From positions 2,170,001-2,234,000 of the forward strand of contig CP107210.1 in assembly GCA_025757985.1 (NCBI GenBank): a stretch of DNA of 64,000 nucleotides, given 5' to 3'. The DNA comes from Oscillospiraceae bacterium (lineage in GTDB: Bacteria; Bacillota; Clostridia; Oscillospirales; Ruminococcaceae). Below the pieces are notes generated by a model. That model searched no databases. It saw only the letters and a list, made by a program, of their open reading frames with translations, and was not told the DNA's origin. Shown here in pieces: positions 1 to 7,657 of this stretch (positions are counted from its first letter, which is position 1; every line of letters begins with the position of its first letter). Both the position numbers and the translations under genes were made by a program.

Positions 1-300
1 GCTCCCGCTTCCTGTACCACATTGTTGGCAGTACCGCCGACACCTTGAGAGTATCGCCACGGTGCGTATCATCATTGCTGACCTTTCGCTTGAGGTATGT
101 GTTCCACGCCACCTCTCCCGGCCTCTGGGGGCGCTCCACCGCCGTTACGGCGGTATCCTCGCGTCAGAAGCGGGACGCACCTGCCGAAACGCTCCTTGGG
201 TTGCGGCAAGGTCAGTTGTATGTAGCCGGTGATTCGGATATTCGGTTATCAAGGTGCAGAAAAGGGGGAATGAGGGATTTTTTGTCCCTCTATATATGAA
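1..300 (-). other. Mobile-element-derived leader segment with small coupled reading frames
   Basis: On the minus strand an open frame of 57 codons without a Met (72-245, ending at the TGA at 72-74) encodes a Pro/Gly/Arg-rich peptide containing LPQPKERFG and RNGGGAPPE. A second frame starts with ATG at 75, overlaps that stop (ATGA) and runs off the window edge. A 17-base perfect palindrome (ACCGCCGT-T-ACGGCGGT) sits at 138-154. This kind of segment resembles conserved leader stretches of Tn1549-like conjugative elements, but that is recalled rather than demonstrated. The plus-strand frame at 45-299 covers the same bases and could equally be chance. No function is assigned. Confidence 0.35.
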
Positions 301-354
301 TATCGCTTTAGGAAGGTAAAAGTTGGAGAAAAATCTACAATTTTTTCAAAAAAA

Positions 355-382
355 TACCGCCCTATCTCACGATAAGGCGGTA
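355..382 (-). terminator. Rho-independent terminator
   Basis: The stem ACCGCCYTAT/ATAAGGCGGT is followed on the minus strand by a run of seven T (348-354). It lies just past the stop codon at 395 of the degraded minus-strand frame, so it probably terminated that gene. Confidence 0.7.
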
Positions 383-394
383 GATTGCGTTATT

Positions 395-658
395 CTATGC
401 TGCTCCTAAGTTTTTAGATAACAAATCACCATTGGCGGCGTTCTCAAACACTTCAAAAGCATCTTGTAGTTCTTCCAATCACAGCTGGTGTGTCTCTTTC
501 CAGAGTATTTGTTTTCCGCGACATCATTTAGCATCATCAGAATAAAACCCGATGGCCTTTTGCAAAGCCAAGAAATGCTTTCTTGTGTATTTGATTGCCC
601 TGTGCTCTCCTTGCATTTCTATCCTACAGGTAATCAAATTCTCGTCATTTTCTTTCAC
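395..658 (-). pseudogene. Degraded small mobile-element gene
   Basis: Two minus-strand fragments lie in different frames. The first runs from a GTG at 658 to a TGA at 524-526 (44 residues, contains MQGEHRAIKY). The second runs from 478 to a TAG at 395-397 (27 residues, acidic, ending LLSKNLGAA). A terminator follows directly. The fragments look like the middle and C-terminus of one short gene broken by frameshift. The family is not recognised. No good ribosome binding site precedes the GTG. Confidence 0.35.
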
Positions 659-695
659 ATGGTAAAACCGCTTGTCACGCGGTATACTACGCATA

Positions 696-732
696 AAAGC
701 ACAGCCGCAGAGTACATCTGTGGCTGTGCTTT
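696..732 (-). terminator. Terminator of the nrd-trx operon
   Basis: A 15-base stem with one mismatch (AAAGCACAGCCNCAG against CTGNGGCTGTGCTTT, loop 711-717) is followed on the minus strand by TTTTA. It is the first strong hairpin after the trxB stop at 909. The stretch 733-908 between them holds nothing else recognisable. Confidence 0.65.
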
Positions 733-908
733 GTGTTCAGTTGCTCACTGTTGCGTGGACTGGATATGGAGAGACAACATATCTCCCAATCTTACATAGG
801 TTATCTTATCTGCCATCACTCTGGCAGTTTGCCTTGCGGATATGTCGGCATCCCCACTGCGGTCGTATCCGGTCTGACCTTAAACATGGCTTTTTCAATC
901 TACCTCCC

Positions 909-1835
909 TTATCGGTTTTCCGCGATATATTTCTCCGCCATGTGGACTGCCACCGCGCCGTCCGCCACGGCGGTGACCACCTGACGGAGGGGCTTCGTCC
1001 GCACGTCGCCCACGGCGTAAACGCCGGGAATACTGGTTTCCGTGGTCTCTCCGGCCACGATATAGCCGCCGTCCAGCGCCAGTTGACCCACCGCCAGCGC
1101 CGTGGCGGGCTGTCGGCCCACGCTGACAAATACGCCGTCGCAGTCCACCACGCTTTCCTCACCGGTGACGGTGTCCCGCAGGCGGACGCCGGTCAGCCTG
1201 TCCCTAGAAAGCAGCGCGGAAACGACGCTGTTCCAACGGAATTCCACGTTTTCGGCCTGTGCCAGCGGCTCGTAATAGATCTTGGTGGCCCGCAGGGTGT
1301 CTCTGCGGTGGACGAGGATCACTTTTTTCGCCACGCGGCTGAGAAGGAGGGCATCTGCCGCGGCGGAATTGCCGCCGCCCACCACGACCACCGTTTTGCC
1401 CTTGTAAAACATCCCATCGCAGGCGGCGCAGTAGGCCACGCCCCGGCCCACCAGTTCCGACTCTCCGGCCACGCCCAGCGTTCTGGGGTCCGCACCGGTG
1501 GCCAGCACCACGGTTTTCCCCCGGAAGATCCCCTCGCTGGTCTCCACGAGCTTGGGAATCGCCGTCAGATCCATGCGGAGGACTTCTGCGTATTCGCTGC
1601 GTGCCCCAAAACGCTCCGCCTGCTTTTGCATCTTCTCCGCCAGAGAGAAGCCGTCGATCCCGTTCTCAAAGCCGGGGTAGTTGTCGATCTGCTCGGTCAG
1701 GGCCATCTGCCCACCGGCGGACAGTTTTTCCAGCACGATGGTGTCCAGCCCCGCCCGTGCCGCGTACAGGGCGGCGGTGTAGCCGCCCGGTCCGCCGCCC
1801 ACCACAATCATATCATAAACATGATTGTTGTTCAT
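909..1835 (-). CDS. trxB: Thioredoxin reductase (NADPH, FAD)
   Basis: Flavoprotein of 308 residues that passes electrons from NADPH to thioredoxin in the cytoplasm. Visible motifs are the N-terminal FAD dinucleotide fold (GGGPGG, residues 13-18), the redox-active pair C136-A-A-C139 followed by D140, and a central NAD(P)H fold (GGGNSAA, then HRRDTLR). The usual active site of this family is CATC or CxxC-D, so CAAC is a mild variant. It lies 14 bases after trxA, last in the run nrdA-nrdB-trxA-trxB. This makes a complete electron supply for the class I reductase encoded in front. Length is normal for the family. Confidence 0.95.
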   Translation of the reverse strand: MNNNHVYDMIVVGGGPGGYTAALYAARAGLDTIVLEKLSAGGQMALTEQIDNYPGFENGIDGFSLAEKMQKQAERFGARSEYAEVLRMDLTAIPKLVETSEGIFRGKTVVLATGADPRTLGVAGESELVGRGVAYCAACDGMFYKGKTVVVVGGGNSAAADALLLSRVAKKVILVHRRDTLRATKIYYEPLAQAENVEFRWNSVVSALLSRDRLTGVRLRDTVTGEESVVDCDGVFVSVGRQPATALAVGQLALDGGYIVAGETTETSIPGVYAVGDVRTKPLRQVVTAVADGAVAVHMAEKYIAENR

Positions 1836-1849
1836 ATCTGAACCCTCCG

Positions 1850-2173
1850 TTATTTCGCCAAGGCTTCCTGAATGAAACGGTCGATCTCTGCCTTTGAGCC
1901 GGGCGCGGTGATGGAACCCACGGCCTTTCCGTTCCGGAACAGCACCAGAGTTGGGATGACCTTGATTCCCTCGGCCCCCGCCAGCTGCGGCTCCTCGTCA
2001 ATATTGATCTTGCCGACGACAAGGCTGTCCGCGTATTCCTCTCCAACCTTCTCATACGCAGGGCCGATCCTCCGGCAATAGCTGCACCAGGGCGCCCAGA
2101 AATCCACCAAAACAGGCTTTTCCTCCCGGATCAACTGCTTAAACTGCTCCTGATTCATGTTCATAGCTGCCAT
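1850..2173 (-). CDS. trxA: Thioredoxin with CSYC active site
   Basis: Thioredoxin-fold protein of 107 residues. The active-site segment is WAPWCSYCRR with C30 and C33, so the dipeptide between the cysteines is Ser-Tyr instead of the canonical Gly-Pro. The cis-proline strand (KVIPTLVLF) and the following FRNGKAVG are present, so the fold appears intact. The start is supported by AAAGGAG nine bases upstream of ATG 2173. It sits between nrdB and trxB and very likely serves as reductant of NrdA, reduced by the neighbouring TrxB. The altered dipeptide should shift the redox potential, by analogy with other CxxC variants. Confidence 0.93.
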   Translation of the reverse strand: MAAMNMNQEQFKQLIREEKPVLVDFWAPWCSYCRRIGPAYEKVGEEYADSLVVGKINIDEEPQLAGAEGIKVIPTLVLFRNGKAVGSITAPGSKAEIDRFIQEALAK

Positions 2174-2200
2174 ATCTGCCAGCTCCTTTCCTTTGTTTTC

Positions 2201-3244
2201 TTATAAATCGTCTATCAATGCGGTACTCTTGGCGTAGGCGGTACTGCGTGCCTCAAAGAAATCGGTCTTGACCATGTTGGCGTCGGCGTACTGGCTGACC
2301 CATTCCATGCTCTCCGGTTCGCTCTCAAAGCCCGGATACAATGCCGGATAGCCAAGGCTCGTCCAGCGAAGATTGCCGAGATAGCGGATGTAATCGCTGA
2401 TCATCTGCCGGTTCAGTCCCGGGATGTCGTCGCCGATCACATAATGCCCCCATGCGATCTCCTGCTCCACGCCCTCACGCATCATCTCGCGCAGCGCTTG
2501 TACGCTCTCGGCTGTGAACAACTCCGGCTGCTCCTTTTGCAGCTCCGTGATGATATTGCGGAACAGCCACAAGTGCGTGTTCTCGTCGCGGTTGATATAG
2601 CGGATCTCCTGCGCCGAGCCGGGCATCTTCCCGTTTCGGGAGAGATTGTAGAAGAACATAAAGCCGCTGTAAAAATAGATGCCCTCCAAAATATAGTTCG
2701 CCATCATCACGCGCAGCAGCGTGGGAGCATCCTTCCGCTCCTGAAACTCGTTGTAGCAGTCCCCAATGAAGGTGTTGCGGCGCAGCAGATGCTCGTCCGT
2801 TTTCCATTGGTAGAGGATGTCATTGCGCTCCACAGGAGAGCAGATGGTGTCGAGCATATAGCTGTAGCTCTGTGAGTGGACACACTCCTGAAACGCCTGA
2901 ATGGACAGGCAGAGATTGACCTCGTTGGCGGTAATGTAGGCGCCGATATTAGGCAGGTTCGCTGTCTGAATGGAATCCAAAAAGACAAGAAAACTCAAAA
3001 TTTTATCGTAGGCGCTGCGCTCGGCTGACAGCAGGCGGGGATAGTCCTTCACATCCTGCGAGAGATTGATCTCCTCAGGAATCCAAAAGTTGTTCATGGC
3101 CTGCCGGTACCAGTCGCTGACCCAAGCGTACTTCATATTGTTGAAGTCGTTGAGGTTGGTGGTATTGCCGCCGATCATGCGCCGCAGGCGCACATCAGGG
3201 TCGCCCTCCGGGTTAAAGAGGGGCTTCTTCTTCAGTTCCATCAT
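2201..3244 (-). CDS. nrdB: Class I ribonucleotide reductase, beta (radical) subunit
   Basis: Diiron subunit of 347 residues that holds the tyrosyl radical needed by the alpha subunit. Metal ligands are readable as D90, E120, H123, E187, E221 and H224, and the radical tyrosine as Y127 in HSQSY, so it is the Tyr type and not the Phe type (class Ic). I chose ATG 3244, preceded by AAGGAGGA, rather than a longer frame that would overlap nrdA. The gene starts 10 bases after the nrdA stop. No nrdI flavodoxin is adjacent, which argues for class Ia over manganese Ib. Assembly of such a radical needs oxygen, unusual for a strict anaerobe. Confidence 0.93.
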   Translation of the reverse strand: MMELKKKPLFNPEGDPDVRLRRMIGGNTTNLNDFNNMKYAWVSDWYRQAMNNFWIPEEINLSQDVKDYPRLLSAERSAYDKILSFLVFLDSIQTANLPNIGAYITANEVNLCLSIQAFQECVHSQSYSYMLDTICSPVERNDILYQWKTDEHLLRRNTFIGDCYNEFQERKDAPTLLRVMMANYILEGIYFYSGFMFFYNLSRNGKMPGSAQEIRYINRDENTHLWLFRNIITELQKEQPELFTAESVQALREMMREGVEQEIAWGHYVIGDDIPGLNRQMISDYIRYLGNLRWTSLGYPALYPGFESEPESMEWVSQYADANMVKTDFFEARSTAYAKSTALIDDL

Positions 3245-3254
3245 GCTATCCTCC

Positions 3255-5771
3255 TTATGACGAGCAGCTTTCGCAGTCCTCGACCTCAAGGGCCTTGCTG
3301 CGGACATAGTAAATGGTCTTGACGCCGACCTTCCACGCCTCTAAATACAGTCTGAGCACCTGACGCATGGAATAGTCATTGGTGATATAGAGATTCATGC
3401 TCTGCGCCTGGTCAATATGTCTCTGGCGAAGGCCCGCGGCGCGCACCGACCAGCTTTGGTCGATCAGATGCGCCGCCTTATAGTACCACCATGTATCCAT
3501 AGAAAGCTCCGGGGCAACGCGGGGCAGCATGCTGCCCTTTTTCTCCTCTAAGAAGAATTTCTTCATAATTGGATCAATGCCCGCCGACGTGCCGGAGAGG
3601 ATAGATGTGCTGGAGGTCGGTGCGACCGCCAGCAGGTAGGCGTTGCGCATTCCCTGCACCGCCACCGTTTCCGCAAGCGCCCGCCACTTTTCTGAGGTAT
3701 AACCTCGCTTTTCAAAATACGCGCCTGTCTGCCAGTCGCTGCCCTCAAAGAGCGCGTAGCGGCCCTTTTCCTGTGCCAGTGCTGTGTCCGCCTTGACGGC
3801 GGCGTAGTTGATATGCTCGAATACCGCATCGGTGAAGGCAAGGTGCTCCTCGCTCTCCCATCGGATGCCGCGCTTTGCCAGCATGTGGTGGTAGCCGCTG
3901 ACGCCCAGACCGATGCTGCGGTACTTCTGATTGGTAAGCCGCGCGTATTCCAACGGGTAGAAGTTGAGGTCGATCACATTATCCAGTGCGCGGATGGCCG
4001 TTTCCACCGTGCGTTCCATATAGGCCTCGTCCTCCACCGGCAGATTACCGAGAGACAGACTCGCCAGATTGCAGACCACAAACTCACCGGGGCGTGTGGC
4101 CGTCACCACCACTGTGTCGCCGTTCTCCGTGTGCACCTCAGTGCTGATATGCTCGATGGGCGCCATGTTTTGTGCAATCTCCGTGCAGAGATTGGAGCAA
4201 TAGATCATTCCCGTGTGGCCGTTTGGGTTCATACGATTTACGCTGTCGCGGTTGAAGGCGAAGGGCGTGCCGGTCTCCACTGCCGAGCGAAGCACCAGCC
4301 GCACGATGTCCTTGACGGTGACGCTGCGCTTTCCGATGCGCGGGTCATTGACGCAGTCCAGATACCGCTTCTCCCATTCCGTACCCCAGTAATCCTCCAG
4401 AGCGTAGCCCTTGACCGTGAGGATCTCATGCGGACACATGAGATGCCACGGCGCGTCTATGTTCTCCTCCGCCAGTCGCCAGAAGAGATCCGGATAGCAC
4501 ACGGCGGGAAACACATCATGCGCCTTCATGCGGTCGTCGCCGTTGTTGGTGCGCAGTTGAAGGAATTCCGGCAGATCCCGGTGCCATGCGTCTAAGTAAA
4601 CCGCCACAGCGCCCTGCCGCATCCCCAACTGATCCACCGCCACGGCGGTGTCGTTGACCAGCCGAATCCAGCGGATAACACCACCCGCCGCCCCTTGAAA
4701 GCCGCGGATGGTGCTGCCTGCAGCGCGCACCTTACCGAAGTACATCCCCATTCCACCGCCGAATTTAGAGACCTTTGCGAAGTTGTCCAGCGAGCGGTAG
4801 ATGCCGTCCAGACTGTCCGGCACAGTGTCCACAAAGCAGCTTGAAAGCTGATGGTAGGGCTTTCGTGCGTTAGACATGGTAGGTGTCGCCATCGTGACCT
4901 CCATACGGCTGAGCATATCGTAAAAGCGCTTTACCCACCCCATGCGGTCAGAGCCTTCGTTCATAGCAAGATGCAGCGCGATACCCAAAAACATCTCCTG
5001 CGGTGTTTCCAGCGGCACGCGGCTGCGTGACTGGATCACATAGCGTTTGAGCAGAAGGTCAAGGCCGGAGTAGGTGAACAGCTCGTCCCGTTCCGGGCAG
5101 AGAAAGTCCTCCGCCATGGCAATCTCCTCGTGGGTATAGTGGGCAAGGATATAGTCACCGTAGAGTCCCTTATCCGTCAGATAGCGAAGCCTGCCATAGA
5201 GGTCGCCGACGCCGCGCCCCTCCCATTCCTGTGCGTTGCGACAGCGAAAGGAGTGGTTCAGAAGCCGCGCCGCGATGAACTCCCACTTGGGTGCCTCTGC
5301 CGTAGTCAGCTCTACCGCCGCCTTGGTCAGTGCCTCAGCCCGCTCATCCTCCGTCATGCCCGGGCGACAGAAACTCTCAAACTTCATTTGAAGCGCCGCG
5401 AGGGAGTAGACTTCCTCGGTAAAATCCATCTGGATGCGGCGAAGCACCTCGTCAAGCGAGTCATCCCCCACCGTCCGAGCGATGGTATGCCGGACACGGC
5501 GCAGCGCAGACCGCTTTTCGCGGTAGAGGATGTACGCCTTGGCCACCTCATAGTGTCCGCGCTCCATGAGCGTTCGCTCCACCTCGTCCTGCACACGTTC
5601 CACGGTGAGCGGCACTGTGACGGAGAGATTGTCGAGAACGGTGGCGAGGATCTCATCCAGCTCGCTGCTCCCGATCTCCCGGCCCTGTCCGTCAAACGCC
5701 TTTTTCATGGCGTTGAAAATTTTCTCCTGTTGAAAGGGAACAGACTCCCCGTTTCGTTTTCTGATCTCCAT
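3255..5771 (-). CDS. nrdA: Class I ribonucleotide reductase, alpha (catalytic) subunit
   Basis: Catalytic subunit of 838 residues that reduces ribonucleoside diphosphates. An ATP-cone allosteric domain occupies about residues 1-90 (RKRNGESVPFQQEKI onward). The catalytic barrel shows the three active-site cysteines in SSCFVDT, NLCTEI and VVCNLAS. The C-terminus ends in the CESC pair that thioredoxin re-reduces. I chose ATG 5771, with AGGAG nine bases before it, over a GTG at 5798 that lies upstream of that site. A good -10 (TATGAT, 5887-5892) and a Crp-type palindrome (5914-5928) lie upstream. It is the first gene of nrdA-nrdB-trxA-trxB. Confidence 0.94.
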   Translation of the reverse strand: MEIRKRNGESVPFQQEKIFNAMKKAFDGQGREIGSSELDEILATVLDNLSVTVPLTVERVQDEVERTLMERGHYEVAKAYILYREKRSALRRVRHTIARTVGDDSLDEVLRRIQMDFTEEVYSLAALQMKFESFCRPGMTEDERAEALTKAAVELTTAEAPKWEFIAARLLNHSFRCRNAQEWEGRGVGDLYGRLRYLTDKGLYGDYILAHYTHEEIAMAEDFLCPERDELFTYSGLDLLLKRYVIQSRSRVPLETPQEMFLGIALHLAMNEGSDRMGWVKRFYDMLSRMEVTMATPTMSNARKPYHQLSSCFVDTVPDSLDGIYRSLDNFAKVSKFGGGMGMYFGKVRAAGSTIRGFQGAAGGVIRWIRLVNDTAVAVDQLGMRQGAVAVYLDAWHRDLPEFLQLRTNNGDDRMKAHDVFPAVCYPDLFWRLAEENIDAPWHLMCPHEILTVKGYALEDYWGTEWEKRYLDCVNDPRIGKRSVTVKDIVRLVLRSAVETGTPFAFNRDSVNRMNPNGHTGMIYCSNLCTEIAQNMAPIEHISTEVHTENGDTVVVTATRPGEFVVCNLASLSLGNLPVEDEAYMERTVETAIRALDNVIDLNFYPLEYARLTNQKYRSIGLGVSGYHHMLAKRGIRWESEEHLAFTDAVFEHINYAAVKADTALAQEKGRYALFEGSDWQTGAYFEKRGYTSEKWRALAETVAVQGMRNAYLLAVAPTSSTSILSGTSAGIDPIMKKFFLEEKKGSMLPRVAPELSMDTWWYYKAAHLIDQSWSVRAAGLRQRHIDQAQSMNLYITNDYSMRQVLRLYLEAWKVGVKTIYYVRSKALEVEDCESCSS

Positions 5772-5822
5772 TTCGATTCTCTCCTCTTCTCCGGTCACTT
5801 CTCTGATGGTGCTGATAATCTC

Positions 5823-5849
5823 CTAATCGGGATTGAGCTTGATTTTCAT
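5823..5849 (-). other. Eight-codon leader frame upstream of nrdA
   Basis: ATG 5849 opens MKIKLNPD followed by TAG (5823-5825). The same frame continues after the TAG without a stop into nrdA. The octapeptide resembles the start of ferredoxin-thioredoxin-reductase-like proteins, from memory. It may be a relic of a truncated gene or a short leader peptide. Confidence 0.35.
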
Positions 5850-5886
5850 GTTCGCCACATCTTTCTTGTTTATTGATTGTGGCTAT

Positions 5887-5928
5887 ATCATACCGCAGGA
5901 CAAAGCATTTTTCTGTGACGAGGTTACA
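5887..5928 (-). promoter_or_regulatory. nrdA promoter with Crp/Fnr-type activator site
   Basis: The minus-strand -10 is TATGAT (5887-5892) and no good -35 is present. The palindrome TGTGACGAGGTTACA (5914-5928) is centred at 5921, about 41 bases upstream of the inferred start near 5880. That is the class II position of Crp-family activators. The same architecture precedes rubrerythrin. Confidence 0.65.
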
Positions 5929-5935
5929 TTGATAA

Positions 5936-5972
5936 AAAAAATCCGGTGCTCAAAAAAGCACCGGATTTTTGA
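5936..5972 (-). terminator. Terminator after superoxide reductase
   Basis: The stem AAATCCGGTGCT/AGCACCGGATTT is followed on the minus strand by a long T run. It sits nine bases beyond the stop of the superoxide reductase gene and separates it from the nrdA promoter. Confidence 0.85.
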
Positions 5973-5980
5973 AAGATGAA

Positions 5981-6355
5981 TTACGCTTTCCACAGACTGT
6001 GGAGGTTGCAGTAGGCGTAGACCGCCTCGACCTCATCGCCCTCGCAGAGAGCGAAGCAGACCTCCGGCTTTTCGCCGGGATGCAGTTCCTTACGCTGATT
6101 GCCCTGCTTGGTCTGGAGAGATACCCATTCGATGTAGTGCTCCGGCAGCATGGGGTGCTCCACGGAGCCGACCTTGACATGGACGATGCCGTTTTCCACC
6201 GTCCAGACAGGGACGTGCTTCTCCACGGCGGCGTCGGTGGTGCCGGGAACGAGCTCGCTCATCGGCTCGCCGCAGCAGACGACAGGGACGCCTACGTCCT
6301 TAACTTTGGCAATGATGTTACCGCAATGCTTGCAAATGTAAAACTTCTGATCCAT
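5981..6355 (-). CDS. dfx: Desulfoferrodoxin (2Fe superoxide reductase)
   Basis: Iron protein of 124 residues that reduces superoxide to peroxide without making oxygen. The N-terminal desulforedoxin domain has C8, C11, C27 and C28 for the rubredoxin-like centre I. The catalytic domain shows the ligand set in EKHVP (H47), EHPM (H67), EHYIEW (H73) and the C-terminal CNLH. The start ATG 6355 is preceded by AAGGAG; a longer frame upstream has no support. It follows the rubrerythrin gene by 22 bases and is read in the same direction, so one transcript for peroxide and superoxide removal is likely. Confidence 0.95.
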   Translation of the reverse strand: MDQKFYICKHCGNIIAKVKDVGVPVVCCGEPMSELVPGTTDAAVEKHVPVWTVENGIVHVKVGSVEHPMLPEHYIEWVSLQTKQGNQRKELHPGEKPEVCFALCEGDEVEAVYAYCNLHSLWKA

Positions 6356-6377
6356 GATAATTCTCCTTTTCTTTACT

Positions 6378-6920
6378 TTAATAGTTTTCTGCGTGAATTT
6401 CAAAATAGCTCTGTGGATGGTTGCAGGCAGGGCAGACCTCCGGCGCTTTCTCACCGATCACAATGTGACCGCAGTTGCGGCACTCCCACACCTTGACCTC
6501 GCTCTTGGCGAAGACCTCCGCCATCTCCACATTGTGCAGCAGGGCACGGTAGCGCTCCTCGTGGTGCTTTTCAATGGCGGCGACCAGGCGGAAACGCTGC
6601 GCCAGCTCATGGAAACCTTCCTCATCGGCAGTTTTGGCAAAGCCGTCGTACATATCCGTCCACTCGTAGTTCTCGCCCTCAGCAGCAGAGAGAAGGTTTT
6701 CGGCGGTGTCGCCAATGCCGTTCAGCTCTTTGAACCACAGCTTGGCGTGTTCCTTCTCATTATCAGCGGTTTTGAGGAACAGTGCCGCGATCTGCTCGTA
6801 GCCTTCCTTCTTGGCCTTGGATGCAAAATAGGTGTACTTGTTGCGCGCCTCGGACTCACCGGCAAAGGCAGCCATCAAGTTTTTTTCAGTTTGAGTTCCT
6901 GCGTATTTCGTTTCTTTCAT
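6378..6920 (-). CDS. rbr: Rubrerythrin (peroxide reductase)
   Basis: Protein of 180 residues. The N-terminal ferritin-like diiron domain carries the expected Glu/His ligands (AGESEARNKY, DNEKEHA, AAIEKHHEERY). The C-terminal rubredoxin domain (about residues 145-172) binds one iron through the two pairs CRNC and CPAC. It reduces hydrogen peroxide in the cytoplasm of anaerobes. Start ATG 6920 has AAGGAG seven bases upstream. It heads a two-gene unit with superoxide reductase and has its own promoter with a Crp-type operator. Confidence 0.96.
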   Translation of the reverse strand: MKETKYAGTQTEKNLMAAFAGESEARNKYTYFASKAKKEGYEQIAALFLKTADNEKEHAKLWFKELNGIGDTAENLLSAAEGENYEWTDMYDGFAKTADEEGFHELAQRFRLVAAIEKHHEERYRALLHNVEMAEVFAKSEVKVWECRNCGHIVIGEKAPEVCPACNHPQSYFEIHAENY

Positions 6921-6951
6921 GTTGGATACTCCTTCCTGTTTTTCTGCCTTT

Positions 6952-6992
6952 ATTGTAGCAAATCTATGATTTTCTTCTGTAACGAAGTCACA
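6952..6992 (-). promoter_or_regulatory. Rubrerythrin promoter with Crp/Fnr-type activator site
   Basis: The minus-strand -10 is TACAAT (6952-6957). The palindrome TGTAACGAAGTCACA (6978-6992) is centred at 6985, about 40 bases upstream of the inferred start. On the minus strand both this site and the nrdA site read ATGTRACYTCGTYACAGAA, so similarity extends beyond the palindrome. Confidence 0.7.
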
Positions 6993-6999
6993 TTTCTTT

Positions 7000-7656
7000 T
7001 TATTTTAGACGATTTAGTCTGTTCTTATCCCGCAGCGTGATTGCACCACGCTTCAGCTCCACCAGCCCGTCCTCCGAGAAGCTTTTGAGCATCCGTGCCA
7101 CTGCCTCCCGTGCCGAGCTGATGTGCTGGGCGATCTGCTCATGGGTCATGCGTATCGTGTCGGAGCCGGTACGCTCCGCTTCGGCAAGGAGAAATTCTGC
7201 CAGCCGCTGATCCAATCCCTTGAACATAATCTGCTGCATCGCCCACATCACATCAGAAAACCGTTTCGTTGCCAGTTCATAGAGAAAACAGCGGACATGG
7301 AGATTTTTCTCCTTGAGTGCAGCAATGACAATTGCAGGGATAATCAGAACGTCCGTATCCATTCCGGCAGTCATTTGCGTATCAAAGGTGATCTGACTGA
7401 TCACGCAGGAGGCGGAAAGCACGCATAGTTCGCCCGGATACAGGCGGAACAGCGTTACCTCCCGCCCCTCATCAGAGAGAAGATAGGTGCGAATCTCGCC
7501 GGAAAGAATAAGCAGCATTCCGAGACATTCATTGTCGCTGCTGTGAACGAACGCACCCTTTTCATAATGACGGACAAAGGCACTTCGGCGTAGCGTTTCT
7601 TGCTCCTGTTCGGTCAAGGATGACCAGAACGGAAGTTGTGTCAGTGTGCGTTCCAT
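7000..7656 (-). CDS. Crp/Fnr-family transcription regulator
   Basis: Regulator of 218 residues with an N-terminal cyclic-nucleotide-binding-like beta-roll (about 10-120), a long dimerisation helix and a C-terminal winged helix. The recognition helix SAREAVARML matches the RE-xx-R pattern that reads TGTGA half-sites. There is no N-terminal cysteine cluster of the FNR type, although three cysteines (in NECLG and LCVLSASC) could sense redox state. I chose ATG 7656, one base after the upstream stop (TGATATG), so translation is coupled to the DUF134/NifX gene. The likely targets are the palindromes at 5914 and 6978. The signal is unknown. Confidence 0.85.
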   Translation of the reverse strand: MERTLTQLPFWSSLTEQEQETLRRSAFVRHYEKGAFVHSSDNECLGMLLILSGEIRTYLLSDEGREVTLFRLYPGELCVLSASCVISQITFDTQMTAGMDTDVLIIPAIVIAALKEKNLHVRCFLYELATKRFSDVMWAMQQIMFKGLDQRLAEFLLAEAERTGSDTIRMTHEQIAQHISSAREAVARMLKSFSEDGLVELKRGAITLRDKNRLNRLK

Positions 7657-7657
7657 A

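Noticed and set aside
45..299. 84-residue plus-strand protein
   Set aside because: The minus strand has the more element-like frames, and there is no ribosome site before 45; neither can be proven, so the segment is described as mobile-element sequence.
2201..3244. Class Ib (manganese) NrdF
   Set aside because: No nrdI is adjacent and the alpha subunit has an N-terminal ATP cone, typical of class Ia; the subclass remains open without a phylogeny.
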